Shown piece by piece: positions 20,837 to 34,098 of a DNA stretch of 64,000 nt; position 1 is the first letter of the stretch; each line of letters begins with the position of its first letter. Location of the stretch: the NCBI RefSeq assembly GCF_963678635.1, contig NW_026970820.1, positions 1,490,001 through 1,554,000 on the forward strand, given 5' to 3'. Origin of the DNA: Symsagittifera roscoffensis. Its lineage: Eukaryota > Xenacoelomorpha > Acoela > Convolutidae. Below the pieces are notes generated by a model. It searched no databases. It saw only the letters and a program-made list of their open reading frames with translations, and was not told the origin of the DNA. Made by a program: the position numbers and the translations under genes.

Positions 20837-23040
20837 CACCCTCAAGGTCACGTGACTTATTTTTGTTTTGGGAATTTTCTGAAACCAAAAGAGAGCCTGG
20901 TCATGCATCGACATCATGTGGTCAAGCAAATACGTGGACTTCTACGCATTCCCATTAGCAATGCGCCCTTCGGGCGCAAATGTCAATGCTCAATTAATTC
21001 TGGCAGGTGAAAATTTTTTAAAGAAAAATTCTGATGAATTTTAACTTAAACTACCACCAAAAAACGGATAGATTTCAAAGTGTGAAACAATCAAGTTTTT
21101 GCTAATACGGGGCATGTAGTGAGACTGATTTCGGCAAAAATAAAATGGAAAATGAAGGAAATGGAAAGAAAAAAATTGTTCAAAATAAGAACGCATTATC
21201 AAAAACTTATTTGATCTCCGCTAATGCCATAATTCCGATCAAACTGATTCCAGATTTTAAGCGTAGAGTTAACGGTTACGGCTGCTCCCTCTACAGGTCC
21301 CAGAGGGACCGAGTGAGCATCCTACCTCGATCCAGGATAACGGATAGTTGTTTTTAATTTTTCACAAAATTTTTTTCACTAATGCTTGTTTTCAATACCT
21401 CATGAGAAGCTGTATAAATTTTCAAAAAATTGATTTTATTAATCAATGCTTCCAAGAATAACTGTTGTTAGGGGGTTACAAATGCGGTTGGTGAAAACTA
21501 GTAAGGGATAATGATGAGAAAAATTGTAAGTTTTCAAATGAATTTAAAAACAGTTTTTTCTTTTTTCTTTTGTAAATCGGGAGAAATGAATCACTTTTTT
21601 TTGTTTTCCTCGCACCACTCACTGTTCTTAAGTAATGAAGATTCCTGTTCTAGCCGTTTATTACACTTTGGCAGAAACAACATCAATAGATGTAAAATGT
21701 TTAAAAAAAAAATTAAAAATTATGTTTTTTTTTTTAAAAAGTCAAAAATTTGTAATTTTCAAAATGAAAAAAAAGTGAAAATTAATTGCGTATTACGATT
21801 CAGCGTACCCAACTTAGTGGGTCTAGCATTTTAAATTACCAAAAAATGTTGAAAATTGTAGATTTTATGAAGTTTTCATTCTGGCTATGTTTCCTTGTCG
21901 CCTCCACTTAAGGCACCTTTGAGCCAACTTGAGAAACTGGAACCTAAACAAGCTAAGCAGATAGTCTGAATGAGCCATTTTTAGCTTGATAACACGCCTG
22001 GAAGAAAAAAAAAATCCAGAAAAGAAAGAAAATTTTGAATTTTAACCTTTTTTTCTTCTTCAAATGGCGATACTTAGAATAATTTTTCAGCTGAAAAGTT
22101 CAAAAAAAATCGAAAAATTCGAATTTTGAAAAATTTTTAAAAAAATCTCATCACTCTGTTTATTGGAGTCTTCGAGGTTTTTGGAGACCTTATCTGGCGA
22201 CTAACAACAAGTGGATCACTTATTTTAAAATTTTGAGAAAGGTCAAAAAAACATGTTTTTTCGACTTTTTTCACAGAATTCCGAAAGCAATATCTTGGCT
22301 AAAAACAAGAATGAGGGCCTAAAATTAGTACAAACAGTACTCCCACATAAAGTACATTAGGTTGGAAACAAAAAATTTACTCTGACTCAAAAATCGTTTT
22401 TTAACTTTATTTCTGAACAAGAAATTGAAAAGAAATCAAAAACTTAAAAATTTTTTGAAAAAAATGATTGTTTTGAAAAAGTGCCAATTTTTAGCTGAAA
22501 CTTTTCATTTTAGCTAATAAAGCCAGAGCAATGCCCTTCAAGCTCAAATAAATTAATTATGCAAATTATTTTCAAGTTTTTTCGTTAAAGCCTTTTATTT
22601 TGAAAAAGTATTCAAAAATGGGTAAAAAAAAGTCAAAAAAATCAATTTTCTCCGATTCAAAAACCTCCACTACCATGATGATTAGTGCGTTAGATAGGAC
22701 GGCTGAGATCAATTTAGACGTTCTTTCATAAGTATATCGAAATTTTCACTTATTTTTGAGAATTAAGCAAAATAAAAACTTTTCCCAAATTGGGCAAAAA
22801 GCCCAAATTAGCCCAAACACCTGTTAAAAATTGTTGGGTCAAAAAATCACAAAAGGAAACCCCTATTCGTTTGACATTTTAGGGCCGCATGCAAAAAATT
22901 AGACCAATCTAACCTGACAATTTCGAGAATCAACTTTTTTGTCAAAATTCTCTAAAGACCAATTTAGGGAGATTACTTGTACCGGTGGGGGCCCTACCCC
23001 ACCTAAAAAATTTTTGAAATGTTGGAACGCGGCCACCTAG
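20837..23040. repeat. T1 unit 9 (2204 bp, head P, tail S)
   Basis: Shortest T1 unit. The bulged stem is at 21280-21322. It shares ATGCCATAATTCC, AACTGATTCCAG and GTTAACGGTTACGG with unit 20, eleven units downstream. The 107-codon frame at 21511-21834 is lysine- and phenylalanine-rich, comes from A and T runs and is not kept in other units. Confidence 0.92.
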
Positions 23041-25252
23041 CACCCTCAAGGTCACGTGACTTATTTTTTGTTTTTGGTATTTTCTGAAACCAAAAGAAAG
23101 CGTGGTCAAGCATCGACATCATGTGCTCAAGCAAATACGTGGAGTTCTACGCATTCCCATTCGCAATGCGCCCTTCGGGCGCAAATGCCAATGCTCAATT
23201 AATTTTGCCAGGTGAAAATTTCTTAAAGAAAAATTCTGATAAATTTTAATTTAAAATACCAGCAAAAAACGCAAAGATTTCAAAGTGTGAAACAATCAAG
23301 ATTTTGCTAACACCGGGCATGCAGCGAGACTGATTTCGGCAAAAATAAAATGGAAAATGAAGGAAATGGAAAGAAAAAAAATGTTCAAAATCAGAACGCA
23401 TGATCAAAAACTTATTTGATCTCCGCTAATGTCATAATTCCGATCAGGCTGATTTCAGATTTTAAGCGTAGAGTTTACGGTTACGGCTGCTCCCTCTTCT
23501 GGTCCCAGAGGGACCGAGTGAGCATCCTACCTCGATCCAGGATAACGGATAGTTGTTTTTAAATTTTCACACATTTTTTTTTCACTAAAGCTTGTTTTCA
23601 ATTCCTCATGAGAAGCTGTATAAATTTTTAAAAAATTGATTTTATTAATCAATGCTTCCAAGAACAACTGATGTTAGGCGGTTACAAATGCGGTTGGTGA
23701 CAACTAGTAAGGGATAATGATGAGAAAAGTTGTAAGTTTTCAAATGAATTTAAAAACAGTTTTTTTCTTTTTTCTTCTGTAAATCGGGAGAAATGAATCA
23801 GTTTTTTTTTAAGTTTTCCTCGCACCACCCACTGTTCCTAAGTAATGAAGATTCCTGTTCTAGCCGTTTATAACACTTTGGCAGAAAAAACATCAATATG
23901 ATGTAAAATGTTTTAAAAAAGAGAAAAATTTAAAAATTATGTTTTTTTTAAAAAATCAAAAAATTGTAATTTTCAAAATTGAGAAAAAGTAAAAATTAAT
24001 TGCATATTACGATTCAGCGTACCCAAATTAGTGGGTCTAGCATTTTAAATTACCAAAAAATGATGAAAATTGTAGATTTTATGAAGTTTTCATTTTGGCC
24101 ATTTTTCCTTGTCGCCTCCACTTAAGGCACCTTTGAGCCAACTTGAGAAACTGGAATCTAAACAAGCTGTACAGATAGTCTGAATGAGCCATTTTCAGCG
24201 TGATAACACGCCTGGAAGAAAAAAACTCCAGAAAAGAAAGAAATTTATGAACTTTAATCTTTTTTCTTCTTCAAATGGCGATACTTAGAATAATTTTTCA
24301 GCTGAAAAGTTCAAAAAATATCAAAAAAGTCAGATTTTGAAAATATTTTAAAAAAATCTCATCAGTCTGTTTATTGGAGTCTTCGAGGTTTTGGAAGATC
24401 TTATCTGGCGGCTAACAACAAAAGGATCACTTATTATAAAAATTTGAGAAAGGTCAAAAAAACATGTTTTTTCGATTTTTTTGACAGAATTCCGAAAGCA
24501 ATATCTTGGCTAAAAACAAAAATGAGGGCCTAAAATTAGTACAAACAGTACTCCCACATAAAGTACATTAGGTTGGAAACAAAAAATTGACTCTGACTCA
24601 AAAATCGTTTTTTAACTTAATTTCTGAACAAAAAATTGTAAAAAAATCAAAAATTTAAAATTTTTTTGAAAAAAATGATTGTTTTGAAAAAGTGCCAATT
24701 TTTAGCTGAAACTTTTCATTTTAGCTAAGAAAGCCAGAGCATTGCCCTTTAAGCTCAAATAAATTAAAATAGCAAATTATTTTCAAGTTTTTTCGTTAAA
24801 AGCTTTTATTTTGAAAAAGTATTCAAAAATGGGTAAAAAAAAGTCAAAAAAATCAATTTTCTCAGATTCAAAAACCTTCACTACCATGATGATTAGTTCG
24901 CTAGATAGGACTGCTAAAACAATTTTAGACGTATTTTCATAAGCATATCAAAATTTTTACTTATTTTTGAGAATTAAGCAAAATAAAAACTTTTCCCAAA
25001 TTGGGCAAAAAGCCCAAATTAGCCCAAACACCTGTTAAAAATTGTTGGGTCAAAAAATCACAAAAGAAAACCCCTATTCGTTTGACATTTTAGGGCCGCA
25101 TGCAAAAAATTAGACCAATCTAACCTGACAATTTCGAGAATCGACTTTTTTGCAAAATTTCTCTATAGTCCAATTGAGGGATATTACTTGTACCGGTGGG
25201 GGCCCCTACCCCACCTCAAAAAATTTTGTAATGCTGGAACGCGGCCACCTAG
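23041..25252. repeat. T1 unit 10 (2212 bp, head P, tail L)
   Basis: The bulged stem is at 23485-23527. The bulge reads TTCT instead of TACA, but both stems are kept, so the bulge varies while pairing is held. The last about 110 bp are of the L class, unlike both neighbours. Confidence 0.92.
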
Positions 25253-27459
25253 CACCCTCAAGGTCACGTGTGTGATTTTTGTTTTTGGTATTTTCTGAAA
25301 ACAAAAGAGAGCGTGGTCATGCATCTACATCATGTGCCCAAGCAAATACGTGGACTTCTACGCAATCCCATTCGCAAGGCGCCCTTCGGGCGCAAATGCC
25401 AAGGCTCAATTAATTTTGCCAGGTGAAAATGTTTTAAAGAAAAATTCTGATGAATTTTAACTTAAACTACCACCAAAAAACGCAAAGTTTTCAAAGTGTG
25501 AAACAATCAAGTTTTTGGTAATACCGGGCATGCAGAGAGACTGATTTGGGCAAAAATAAAATGGAAAATGAAGGAAATGGAAAGAAAAAAATTGTTCAAA
25601 ATAAGAACGCATTATCAAAAATTATTTGATCTCCGCTAATGTCATAATTCCGATCAGGCTGATTTCAGATTTTAAGCGTAGGGTTTACAGTTACGGCTGC
25701 TCTCTCTACAGGTCCCAGAGGGACCGAGTGAGCATCCTACCTCGATCCAGGATAACGGATAGTTGTTTTAAGTTTTTCACAATTTTTTTTACACTAATGC
25801 TTGTTTTCACTTCCTCATGAGAAGCTGTATAATTTTTTAGAAAAAATAATTTTAATAATCAATGCTTCCAAGAACAACTGATGTTAGGCGGTTACAAATG
25901 AGGTTGGTGAAAAGTAGTAAGGGATAATGATGAGAAAAATAGCAAGTTTTCAAATGAATTTAAAAACAGTTTTTTTCTTTTTTTCTTTTGTAAATCGGGA
26001 GAAACGAATCAGTTTTTTAAAGTTTTCCTGGCACCACCCACTGTTACTAAATAATGAAGATTCATGTTCTAGCCGTTAATAACAATTTGGCAGAAAAAAC
26101 ATCAATATGATGTAAAATGTTTTAAAAAAGAGAAAAATTTAAAAATTATGTTTTTTTTTAGAAAAAAAAAATTGTAATTTTCAAAATTGAAAAAAAGTGA
26201 AAATTAATTGCCTATTACGATTCAGCGTACCCAATTTAGTGGGTCTAGCATTTTAAATTACCAAAAAACGTTGAAAATTGTAGATTTTATGAAGTTTTCA
26301 TTTTGGCTATTTTTCCTTGTCGCCTCCACTTAAGGCACCTTTGAGCCAACTTGAGAAACTGAAACCTAAACAAGCTACACAGATAGTCTGAATGAGCCAT
26401 TTTCAGCTTGATAACACGCCAGGAAGAAAAAAAACTGTAGAAAAGAATGAAAATTTTGAACTTTAACCTTTTTTCTTCTTCAAATGGCGTTACTTAGAAT
26501 AATTTTTCAGCAGAAAAGTTGAAAAAAAATCAAAAAATTCAAATTTTGAAAAAATTTTAAAAAAATCTCATCAGTCTGTTTATTGGAGTCTTCGAGATTT
26601 TGGGAGACCTTATCTGGTGGCTAACATCAAAAGATCACTTATTTTGAAATTTCGAGAAAGGTCAAAAAAACATGTTTTTTCGATTTTTTTGACAGAATTC
26701 CGAAAGCAATATCTTGGCTTAAAACAAAAATGAGGGCCTAAAATTAGTACAAACAGTACTCCCACATAAAGTACATTAGGTTGGAAACAAAAAATTGACT
26801 CTGACTCAAAAATCGTTTTTAAACTTTATTTCTGAACAAAAAATTGTAAAAAAATCAAAAATTTAAATTTTTTTTGAAAAAAATGATTGTTTTGAAAAAG
26901 TGCCTATTTTTAGCTGAAACTTTTCATTTTAGCTAAGAAAGCCAGAGCAATGCCCTTTAAGCTCTAATAAATTAATAAACCAAATTGTTTTCAAGTTTTT
27001 TCGTCAAAGGTTTTTATTTTGAAAAAGTATTCAAAAATGGGTAAAAAAAAGTCAAAAAAATCAATTTTCTCCGATTCAAAAACCTCCACTACCATGATGA
27101 CTAGTGCGTTAGATAGGACTGCTGAGATCAATTTAGACGTTCTTTCATAAGTATATCAAAATTTTTACTTATTTTTGAGAATTAGGCAAAATAAAAACTT
27201 TTCCCAAATTGGGCAAAAAGCCCAAATTAGCCCAAACACCTGTTAAAAATTGTTGGGTCAAAAAATCACAAAAGGAAACCCCTATTCGTTTGACATTTTA
27301 GGGCCGCATGCAAAAAATTAGACCAATCTAACCTGACAATTTCGAGAATCAACTTTTTTGTCAAGATTCTCTAAAGACCAATTTAGGGAGATTACTTGTA
27401 CCGGTGGGGGCCCTACCCCACCTAAAAAATTTTTGAAATGCTGGAACGCGGCCACCTAG
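25253..27459. repeat. T1 unit 11 (2207 bp, head P, tail S)
   Basis: The bulged stem is at 25695-25737 (GCTCTCTC version). Member of the 7/11/19 subfamily, four units after unit 7. It differs from unit 7 near 26627-26634, where AACAACAAGTGG has become AACATCAAAAG. Confidence 0.92.
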
Positions 27460-29675
27460 CACAATCAGGTACTAGTGGCTTGATTTGAGATTTTAGTATT
27501 TTCTCGGACCAAAAGAGAGTGTCGTCAAGCATCTACATCTTGTGCTCAAGCAAATACGTGGACTTCTACGCATTCCCATTAGCAATGCGCCCTTCGGGCG
27601 CAAATGCCAATGCTCAATTAATTTTGCCAGGTGAAAAAAAAATTATTTAAAAATGTCTGCTAAATTTTACTTTAAACTATCACCAAAAAACGCAAATAAT
27701 TCAATGTGTAAAACAATAAAATTTTCGCCAATACCAGACATGCAATGAGACTGATTTTGGCAAAAGTGAAATAGAAATTGTAAAAACAAGCAAGAAAATA
27801 ATTGTTCAAAAAAAGAACGCAACATCAGAAAATTATTTGATCTCCGCTAATGACATAATTATGATCAGGCTGATTTCAGATTAAAGCGTACAATTTAGGG
27901 TTACGGCTGCACCCTCTAACGGTCCCAGAGGGACCGAGTGAGCATCCTACTTCGATCCTGGATAACGGATAGTTGTTTTTAATTTTTCATAAAATTTTTT
28001 TTTCTTTAAGGCTTGTTTTCATTTTGTCATGAGAAGCTGTAGAGATTTCAAAACATTTTGACTTCAATAAACAATGGTTCCAAGAACAACTGACGTTAGG
28101 CGATTACAAATACGGTTGGTGAAAACTGGTAAAGGATAATGTTGCGAAAAATTGTAAGCTTTAGGAAAATTAAAGAACAGTTTTTTCTTTTTTTTTTGTA
28201 AATGGGGAGAAATCATTCAAATTTTTAAATTTTGCCTTAAACCAACTATTTTTCTTAAGTAATGAAGATTCCTGTTCTAGCCTTTTATAACACTTTAGCA
28301 GAAAAAACATCAAAATGTTTGAAAACGTTTTAAAATAAAGAAAAACTATAAATTATGTTATTTTTGAAAAAAAAATCAAAAAATAGTAAATTTAAAAATT
28401 GAAAAAAAGTGAAAAACAATTGCGTATTGCAATTCAGCGTACCCAAATTAGTGGGTCTAGCATTTTAAATTATCAAAAAATGTTGAAAATTGTAGATTTT
28501 ATGAAGTTTTCATTTTGGCTATTTTTCCTTGTCGCCTCCACTTAAGGCACCTTTGAGCCAACTTGAGAAACTGGAACCTAAACAAGCTATACAGATAGTC
28601 TGATTGAGCCATTTTCAGCGTGATAACACCCCTGGAAGAAAACAAAACTCCAGAAAAGAAAGAAAATTTTGAACTTTAACCTTTTTTCTTCTTCAAATGG
28701 CGATACTTAGAATATTTTTTCAGCTGAAAAGTTCAAAAAAAATCAAAAAATTCAAATTTTGAAAAAAATTTAAAAAAATCTCATCAGTCTGTTTATTGGA
28801 GTCTTCGAGGTTTTGGGAGATCTTATCTGGCGGCTAACAACAAAAGGATCACTTATTATAAAAATTTGAGAAAGGTCAAAAAAACATGTTTTTTCGATTT
28901 TTTTGACAGAATTCCGAAAGCAATATCTTGGCTAAAAACAAAAATGAGGGCCTAAAATTAGTACAAACAGTACTCCCACATAAAGTACATTAGGTTGGAA
29001 ACAAAAAATTGACTCTGACTCAAAAATCGTTTTTTAACTTTATTTCTGAACAAAAAATTGTAAAAAAATCTAAAATTAAAAAATTTTTTGAAAAAAACGA
29101 TTGTTTTGAAAAAGTGCCAATTTTTAGCTGAAACTTTTCATTTTAGCTAAGGAAGCCAGAGCAATGTTCTTTAAGCTCAAATAATTTAATTAAGCAAATT
29201 ATTTTCAAGTTTTTTCGTTAAAGGCTTTTATTTTGAAAAAAATATTCAAAAATGGGTAAAAAAAAGTCAAAAAAATTAATTTTCTCAGATTGAAAAACCT
29301 CCACTGCCATGATGATTAGTTCGTTCGATAGGACTACTGAGATCAATTTAGACGTATTTTCATAAGTATATCAAAATTTTTATTTATTTTTGAGAATTAA
29401 GCAAAATAAAAACTTTTCCCAAATTGGGCAAAAAGCCCAAATTAGCCCAAACACCTGTTAAAAATTGTTGGGTCAAAAAATCACAAAAGAAAACCCCTAT
29501 TCGTTTGCCATTTTAGGGCCGCATGCAAAAAATTAGACCATTCTAACCTGACAATTTCGAGAATCGACTTTTTTGCAAAATTTCTCTATAGTCCATTTGA
29601 GGGATATTACTTGTACCGGTGGGGGCCCCTACCCCACCTCAAAAAATTTTGTAATGCTGGAACGCGGCCACCTAG
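27460..29675. repeat. T1 unit 12 (2216 bp, head Q, tail L, diverged middle)
   Basis: The bulged stem is at 27905-27947. GCAC replaces GCTC on the 5' side (one pair lost) and the bulge is TAAC, but the inner stem is intact. About 27640-28440 is clearly more diverged than in other units and matches part of unit 13. From about 28450 the sequence returns to the common type, and the 3' half is closest to unit 22. Confidence 0.9.
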
Positions 29676-31891
29676 CACCCTCAAGGTCACGTGACTTAAT
29701 TTTGTTTTTGGTTTTTTCTGAAACCAAAACAGAGCGTGGTCATGCGTCTAAATCATGGCCTCAAGCAAATACGTGGACTTCTACGCATTCCCATTCGCAA
29801 TGCGCCCTTCGAGCGCAATTACCAATGCTCAATCAACTGTGCCAGGTGAAAATGTTTTAAAGAAAAATTCTGATAAATTTTAACTTAAACTACCACCAAA
29901 AAACGCAAAGATTTCAAAGTGTGAAACAATCAAGTTTTTGCTAATACCGGGCATGCAGTCAGACTGATTTCGGCAAAAATAAAATGGAAAATGAAAGAAA
30001 TGGAAAGAAAAAAAATTGTTCAAAATAAGAACGCAACATCAAAAACGTATTTGATCTCCGCTAATGACAAAATTATGATCAGGCTGATTTCAGATTAAAG
30101 CGTACAATTTAAGGTTACGGATGCTCCCTCTAACGGTCCCAGAGGGACCGAGTGAGCATCCTACCTCGATCCAGGACAACGGATAGTTGTTTTTAATTTT
30201 TCATAAAATTTATTTTTCTTTAATGCTTGTTTTCATTTTCTCATGAGAAGCTGTAGACATTTCAAAACATTTTGATTTCATTAAACAATGGTTCCCAAAA
30301 CAACTGACAATGGGTGCTTAAAAATACGGTTGGTGAAAACTGGTAAGGGATAATGTTGAGAAAAATTGTAAGCTTTCAAGAAGTTTTTAAAAAAAAAAGT
30401 TTCTTTTCTTCTTTTTTTTGTTAAATCAGAAATCAATCAAATTTTTTAAATTTTACCTTAGAACAACAATTATTTTTAAGTAATGAAGATTCCTGTTCTA
30501 GCCTTTTATAACACGTTGGCAGAAAAAAAACATCAAACTGTTTGAAAATGTTTTGAAATAAAGAAAAATTAAAAAAAATTTTTTTTGGAAAAAAGTAAAA
30601 AAATAGTAAATTTCAATATTGAAAAAAAGTGAAAATTAATTGCATAATACGATTCAGCGTACTCAACTTAGTGGGTCTAGCATTTTAAATCACCAAAAAA
30701 GGTTGAAAATTGTAGATTTTATGAAGTTTTCATTCTGGCTATTTTTCCTTGTTGCCTCCACTTAAGGCACCTTTGAGGCAACTTGAGAAACTGGAACCTA
30801 AACAAGCTATACAGATAGTCTGAATGAGCCATTTTCAGCGTGATAACACGCCTGGAAGAAAAAAAACTCCAAAATAGAAAGAAAATTTGAACTTTAGCCT
30901 TTTTTCTTCTTCAAATGGCGATACTTAGAATAATTTTTCAGCTGAAAAGTTAAAAAAAAAACAAAAAATTCAAATTTTGAAGAAATTTAAAAAAATCTCA
31001 TCAGTCTGTTCATTGGAGTCTTCGAGGTTCTGGGAGACCTTATCTGGCGACTAACAACAAGTGGATCACTTATTTTAAAATTTTGAGAAAGGTCAAAAAA
31101 ACATGTTTTTTCGACTTTTTTGACAGAATTTCGAAAGCAATATCTTGGCTAAAAACAAGAATGAGGGTCTAAAATTAGTACAAACAGTACTCCCACATAA
31201 AGTACATTAGGTTGGAAACAAAAAATTTACTCTGACTCAAAAATCGTTTTTTAACTTTATTTCTGAACAAGAAATTGAAAAGAAATCAAAAACTTAAAAA
31301 TTTTTTGAAAAAAATGATTGTTTTGAAAAAGTGCCAATTTTTAGCTGAAACTTTTCATTTTAGCTAATAAAGCCAGAGCAATCCCCTTTAAGCTCAAATA
31401 AATTAATTATGCAATATATTTTCAAGTTTTTTCGTTAAAGCCTTTTATTTTGAAAAAGTAATCAAAAATGGGTAAAAAAAAGTCAAAAAAATCAATTTTC
31501 TCCGATTCAAAAACCTCCACTACCATGATGATTAGTTCGTTAGATAGGACTGCTGAGATCAGTTTAGACTTAATTTCATAAAAATATCAAAATTTTTACT
31601 TATTTTTGAGATTTAAGCAAAATAAAAACTTTTCCCAAATTGGGCAAAAAGCCCAAATTAGCCCAAACACCTGTTAAAAATTGTTGGGTCAAAAAGTCAC
31701 AAAAGAAAACCCCTATTCGTTTGACATTTTAGGGCCGCATGCAAAAAATTAGACCAATCTAACCTGACAATTTCGAGAATCGACTTTTTTGCAAAATTTC
31801 TCTATAGTCCATTTGAGGGATATTACTTGTACCGGTGGGGGCCCCTACCCCACCTCAAAAAATTTTGTAATGCTGGAACGCGGCCACCTAG
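29676..31891. repeat. T1 unit 13 (2216 bp, head P, tail L, diverged middle)
   Basis: The bulged stem is at 30119-30161. The outer arm is GGATGCTC, which pairs fully with GAGCATCC, as in T3 and T2; other T1 units have a mismatch there. The bulge is TAAC. The sequence is ordinary up to about 30055, diverged from about 30060 to 30650 (as in unit 12), then ordinary again. The 5' core stem is broken (GAGCGC). Confidence 0.9.
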
Positions 31892-34098
31892 CACAATCAG
31901 GTACTAGTGGCTTGATTTTGGTTTTTAGTATTTTCTGGAACCAAAACAAAATGGTTGGTCATGCGTCCAAATCATGGCCTAAAGCAAAGACGTTGGACTC
32001 TACGCATTCGCATTAGCAATGCGCGCTTCGGGCGCAAATGCCAATGCTCAAGTAATTTTTCCACGTGAAAACTTTTTAAAAAAACTTCTGATAAATTTTT
32101 AATTAAACTACCAACAAAAAACGCAAAGAATTCAAAGTGTTAAAACAATCATGTTTTTGCTAATACCGGGCATGCAGTGAGACTGATTTCGGCAAAAATA
32201 AAATGAAAAATGAAGGAAATGGAAAGAAAAAAATTGTTCAAAATAAGAACGCATCATTAAAAACTTATTTGATCTCCGCTAATGTCATAATTGCGATCAG
32301 GCTGATTTCGAATTTTAAGCGTAGAATTTACGGTTACGGCTGCTCCCTCTACAGGTCCCACAGGGACCGAGTGAGCATCCTACCTGGATCCAGGATAACG
32401 GATAGTTGTTTTTAATTTTTCACAAATTTTTTTTTCACTAATGCTTGTTTTCAATTCCTCATGAGAAGCTGTATAATTTTTTTTTAAAATGGATTTTATT
32501 AATCAATGCTTCCAAGAACAACTGATGTTAGGCGGTTACAAATGCGGTTGGTGAAAACTAGTAGGGGATAATGATGAGAAAAAATTGTAAGTTTTCAAAT
32601 GAATTAAAAAACAGTTTTTTTCTTTTGTAAATCGGGAGAAATGATGCAGTTTTTTTAAGTTTTCCTCGCATCACCCACTGTTCTTAAGTAATGAAGATTC
32701 CTGTTCTAGCCGTTTATAACACTTTGGCAGAAAAAACATCAATTTGATGTAAAATGTTTTAAAAATGATAAAAATTTAAAACTATGTTTTTTAAAAAAAA
32801 AAATCAAAAAAGTTGTAATTTTCAAAATTGAAAAAAAGTGAAAATTCATTGCATATTACGATTCAGCGTACCCATCTTAGTGGGTCTAGCATTTTAAATT
32901 ATCAAAAAATGTTAAAAATTGTGGATTTTATGAAGTTTGCATTTTGGCTATTTTTCCTTGTCGCCTCCACTTAAGGCACCTTTGAGCCAACTTGAGAAAC
33001 TGGAACCTAAACAAGCTATACAGATAGTCTGAATGAGCCATTTTCAGCGTGATAACACGCCTGGAAGAAAAACACTCCAGAAAACAAAGAAAATTTTGAA
33101 CTTTAACTTTTTTCTTCTTCAAATGGCGATACTTAGAATAATTTTTCAGCTGAAAAGTTAAAAAAAAATCAAAAAATTCAATTTCCGAATTTTTTTTAAA
33201 AAATCTCATCAGTCTGTTTATTGGAGTCTTCGAGGTTTTGGGAGACCTTATCTGGCAACTAACAACAAAAGGATCACTTATTTTAAAATTTCGAGAAAGG
33301 TCAAAAAAACCTGTTTTTTCGATTTTTTTGACAGAATTCCGAAAGCAATATCTTGGCTTGAAACAAAAATGAGGGCCTAAAATTAGTACAAACAGTACTC
33401 CCACATAAAGTACATTAGGTTGGAAACAAAAAATTGACTCTGACTCAAAAATCGTTTTTAAACTTTATTTCTGAACAAAAAATTGTAAAAAAATCAAAAA
33501 TTGAAAATTATTTTGAAAAAAATGATTGTTTTAAAAAAGTGCCAATTTTTAGCTGAAACTTTTCATTTTAGCTAAGAAAGCCAGAGCAATGCCGTTTAAG
33601 CTCTAATAAATTAATATAGCAAATTGTTTTCAAGTTTTTTCGTTAAAAGCTTTTATTTTGAAAGAGTAGTCAAAAATGGGTAAAAAAAAGTCAAAAAAAT
33701 CATTTTTCTCCGATTCAAAAACCTCCACTACCATGATGATTAGTGCGTTAGTTAGGACTGCTGAGATCAATTTACACGTTCTTTCATAAGTATATCAAAA
33801 TTTTTACTTATTTTTGAGAATTAAGCAAAATAAAAACTTTTCCCAAATTGGGCAAAAAGCCCAAATTAGCCCAAACACCTGTTAAAAATTGTTGGGTCAA
33901 AAAATCACAAAAGGAAACCCCTATTCGTTTGACATTTTAGGGCCGCATGCAAAAAATTAGACCAATCTAACCTGACAATTTCGAGAATCAACTTTTTTGT
34001 CAAAATTCTCTAAAGACCAATTTAGGGAGATTACTTGTACCGGTGGGGGCCCTACCCCACCTAAAAAAATTTTGAAATGCTGGAACGCGGCCACCTAG
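31892..34098. repeat. T1 unit 14 (2207 bp, head Q, tail S)
   Basis: The bulged stem is at 32338-32380. The inner loop is ACA instead of AGA, while both arms are unchanged. Just after it, CCTGGATCCAGG (32383-32394) is a perfect 12-bp palindrome; the other units have one mismatched pair. The longest frame of the window (minus strand, 32928-33404, 158 codons) is here; it is low in complexity and shorter in all other units. Confidence 0.92.

Noticed and set aside
32928-33404. Longest open frame of the window, 158 codons on the minus strand
   Set aside because: The same place in other T1 units gives only about 60-75 codons because of frame-breaking indels in A and T runs. The protein is low in complexity, and I recognise no domain.
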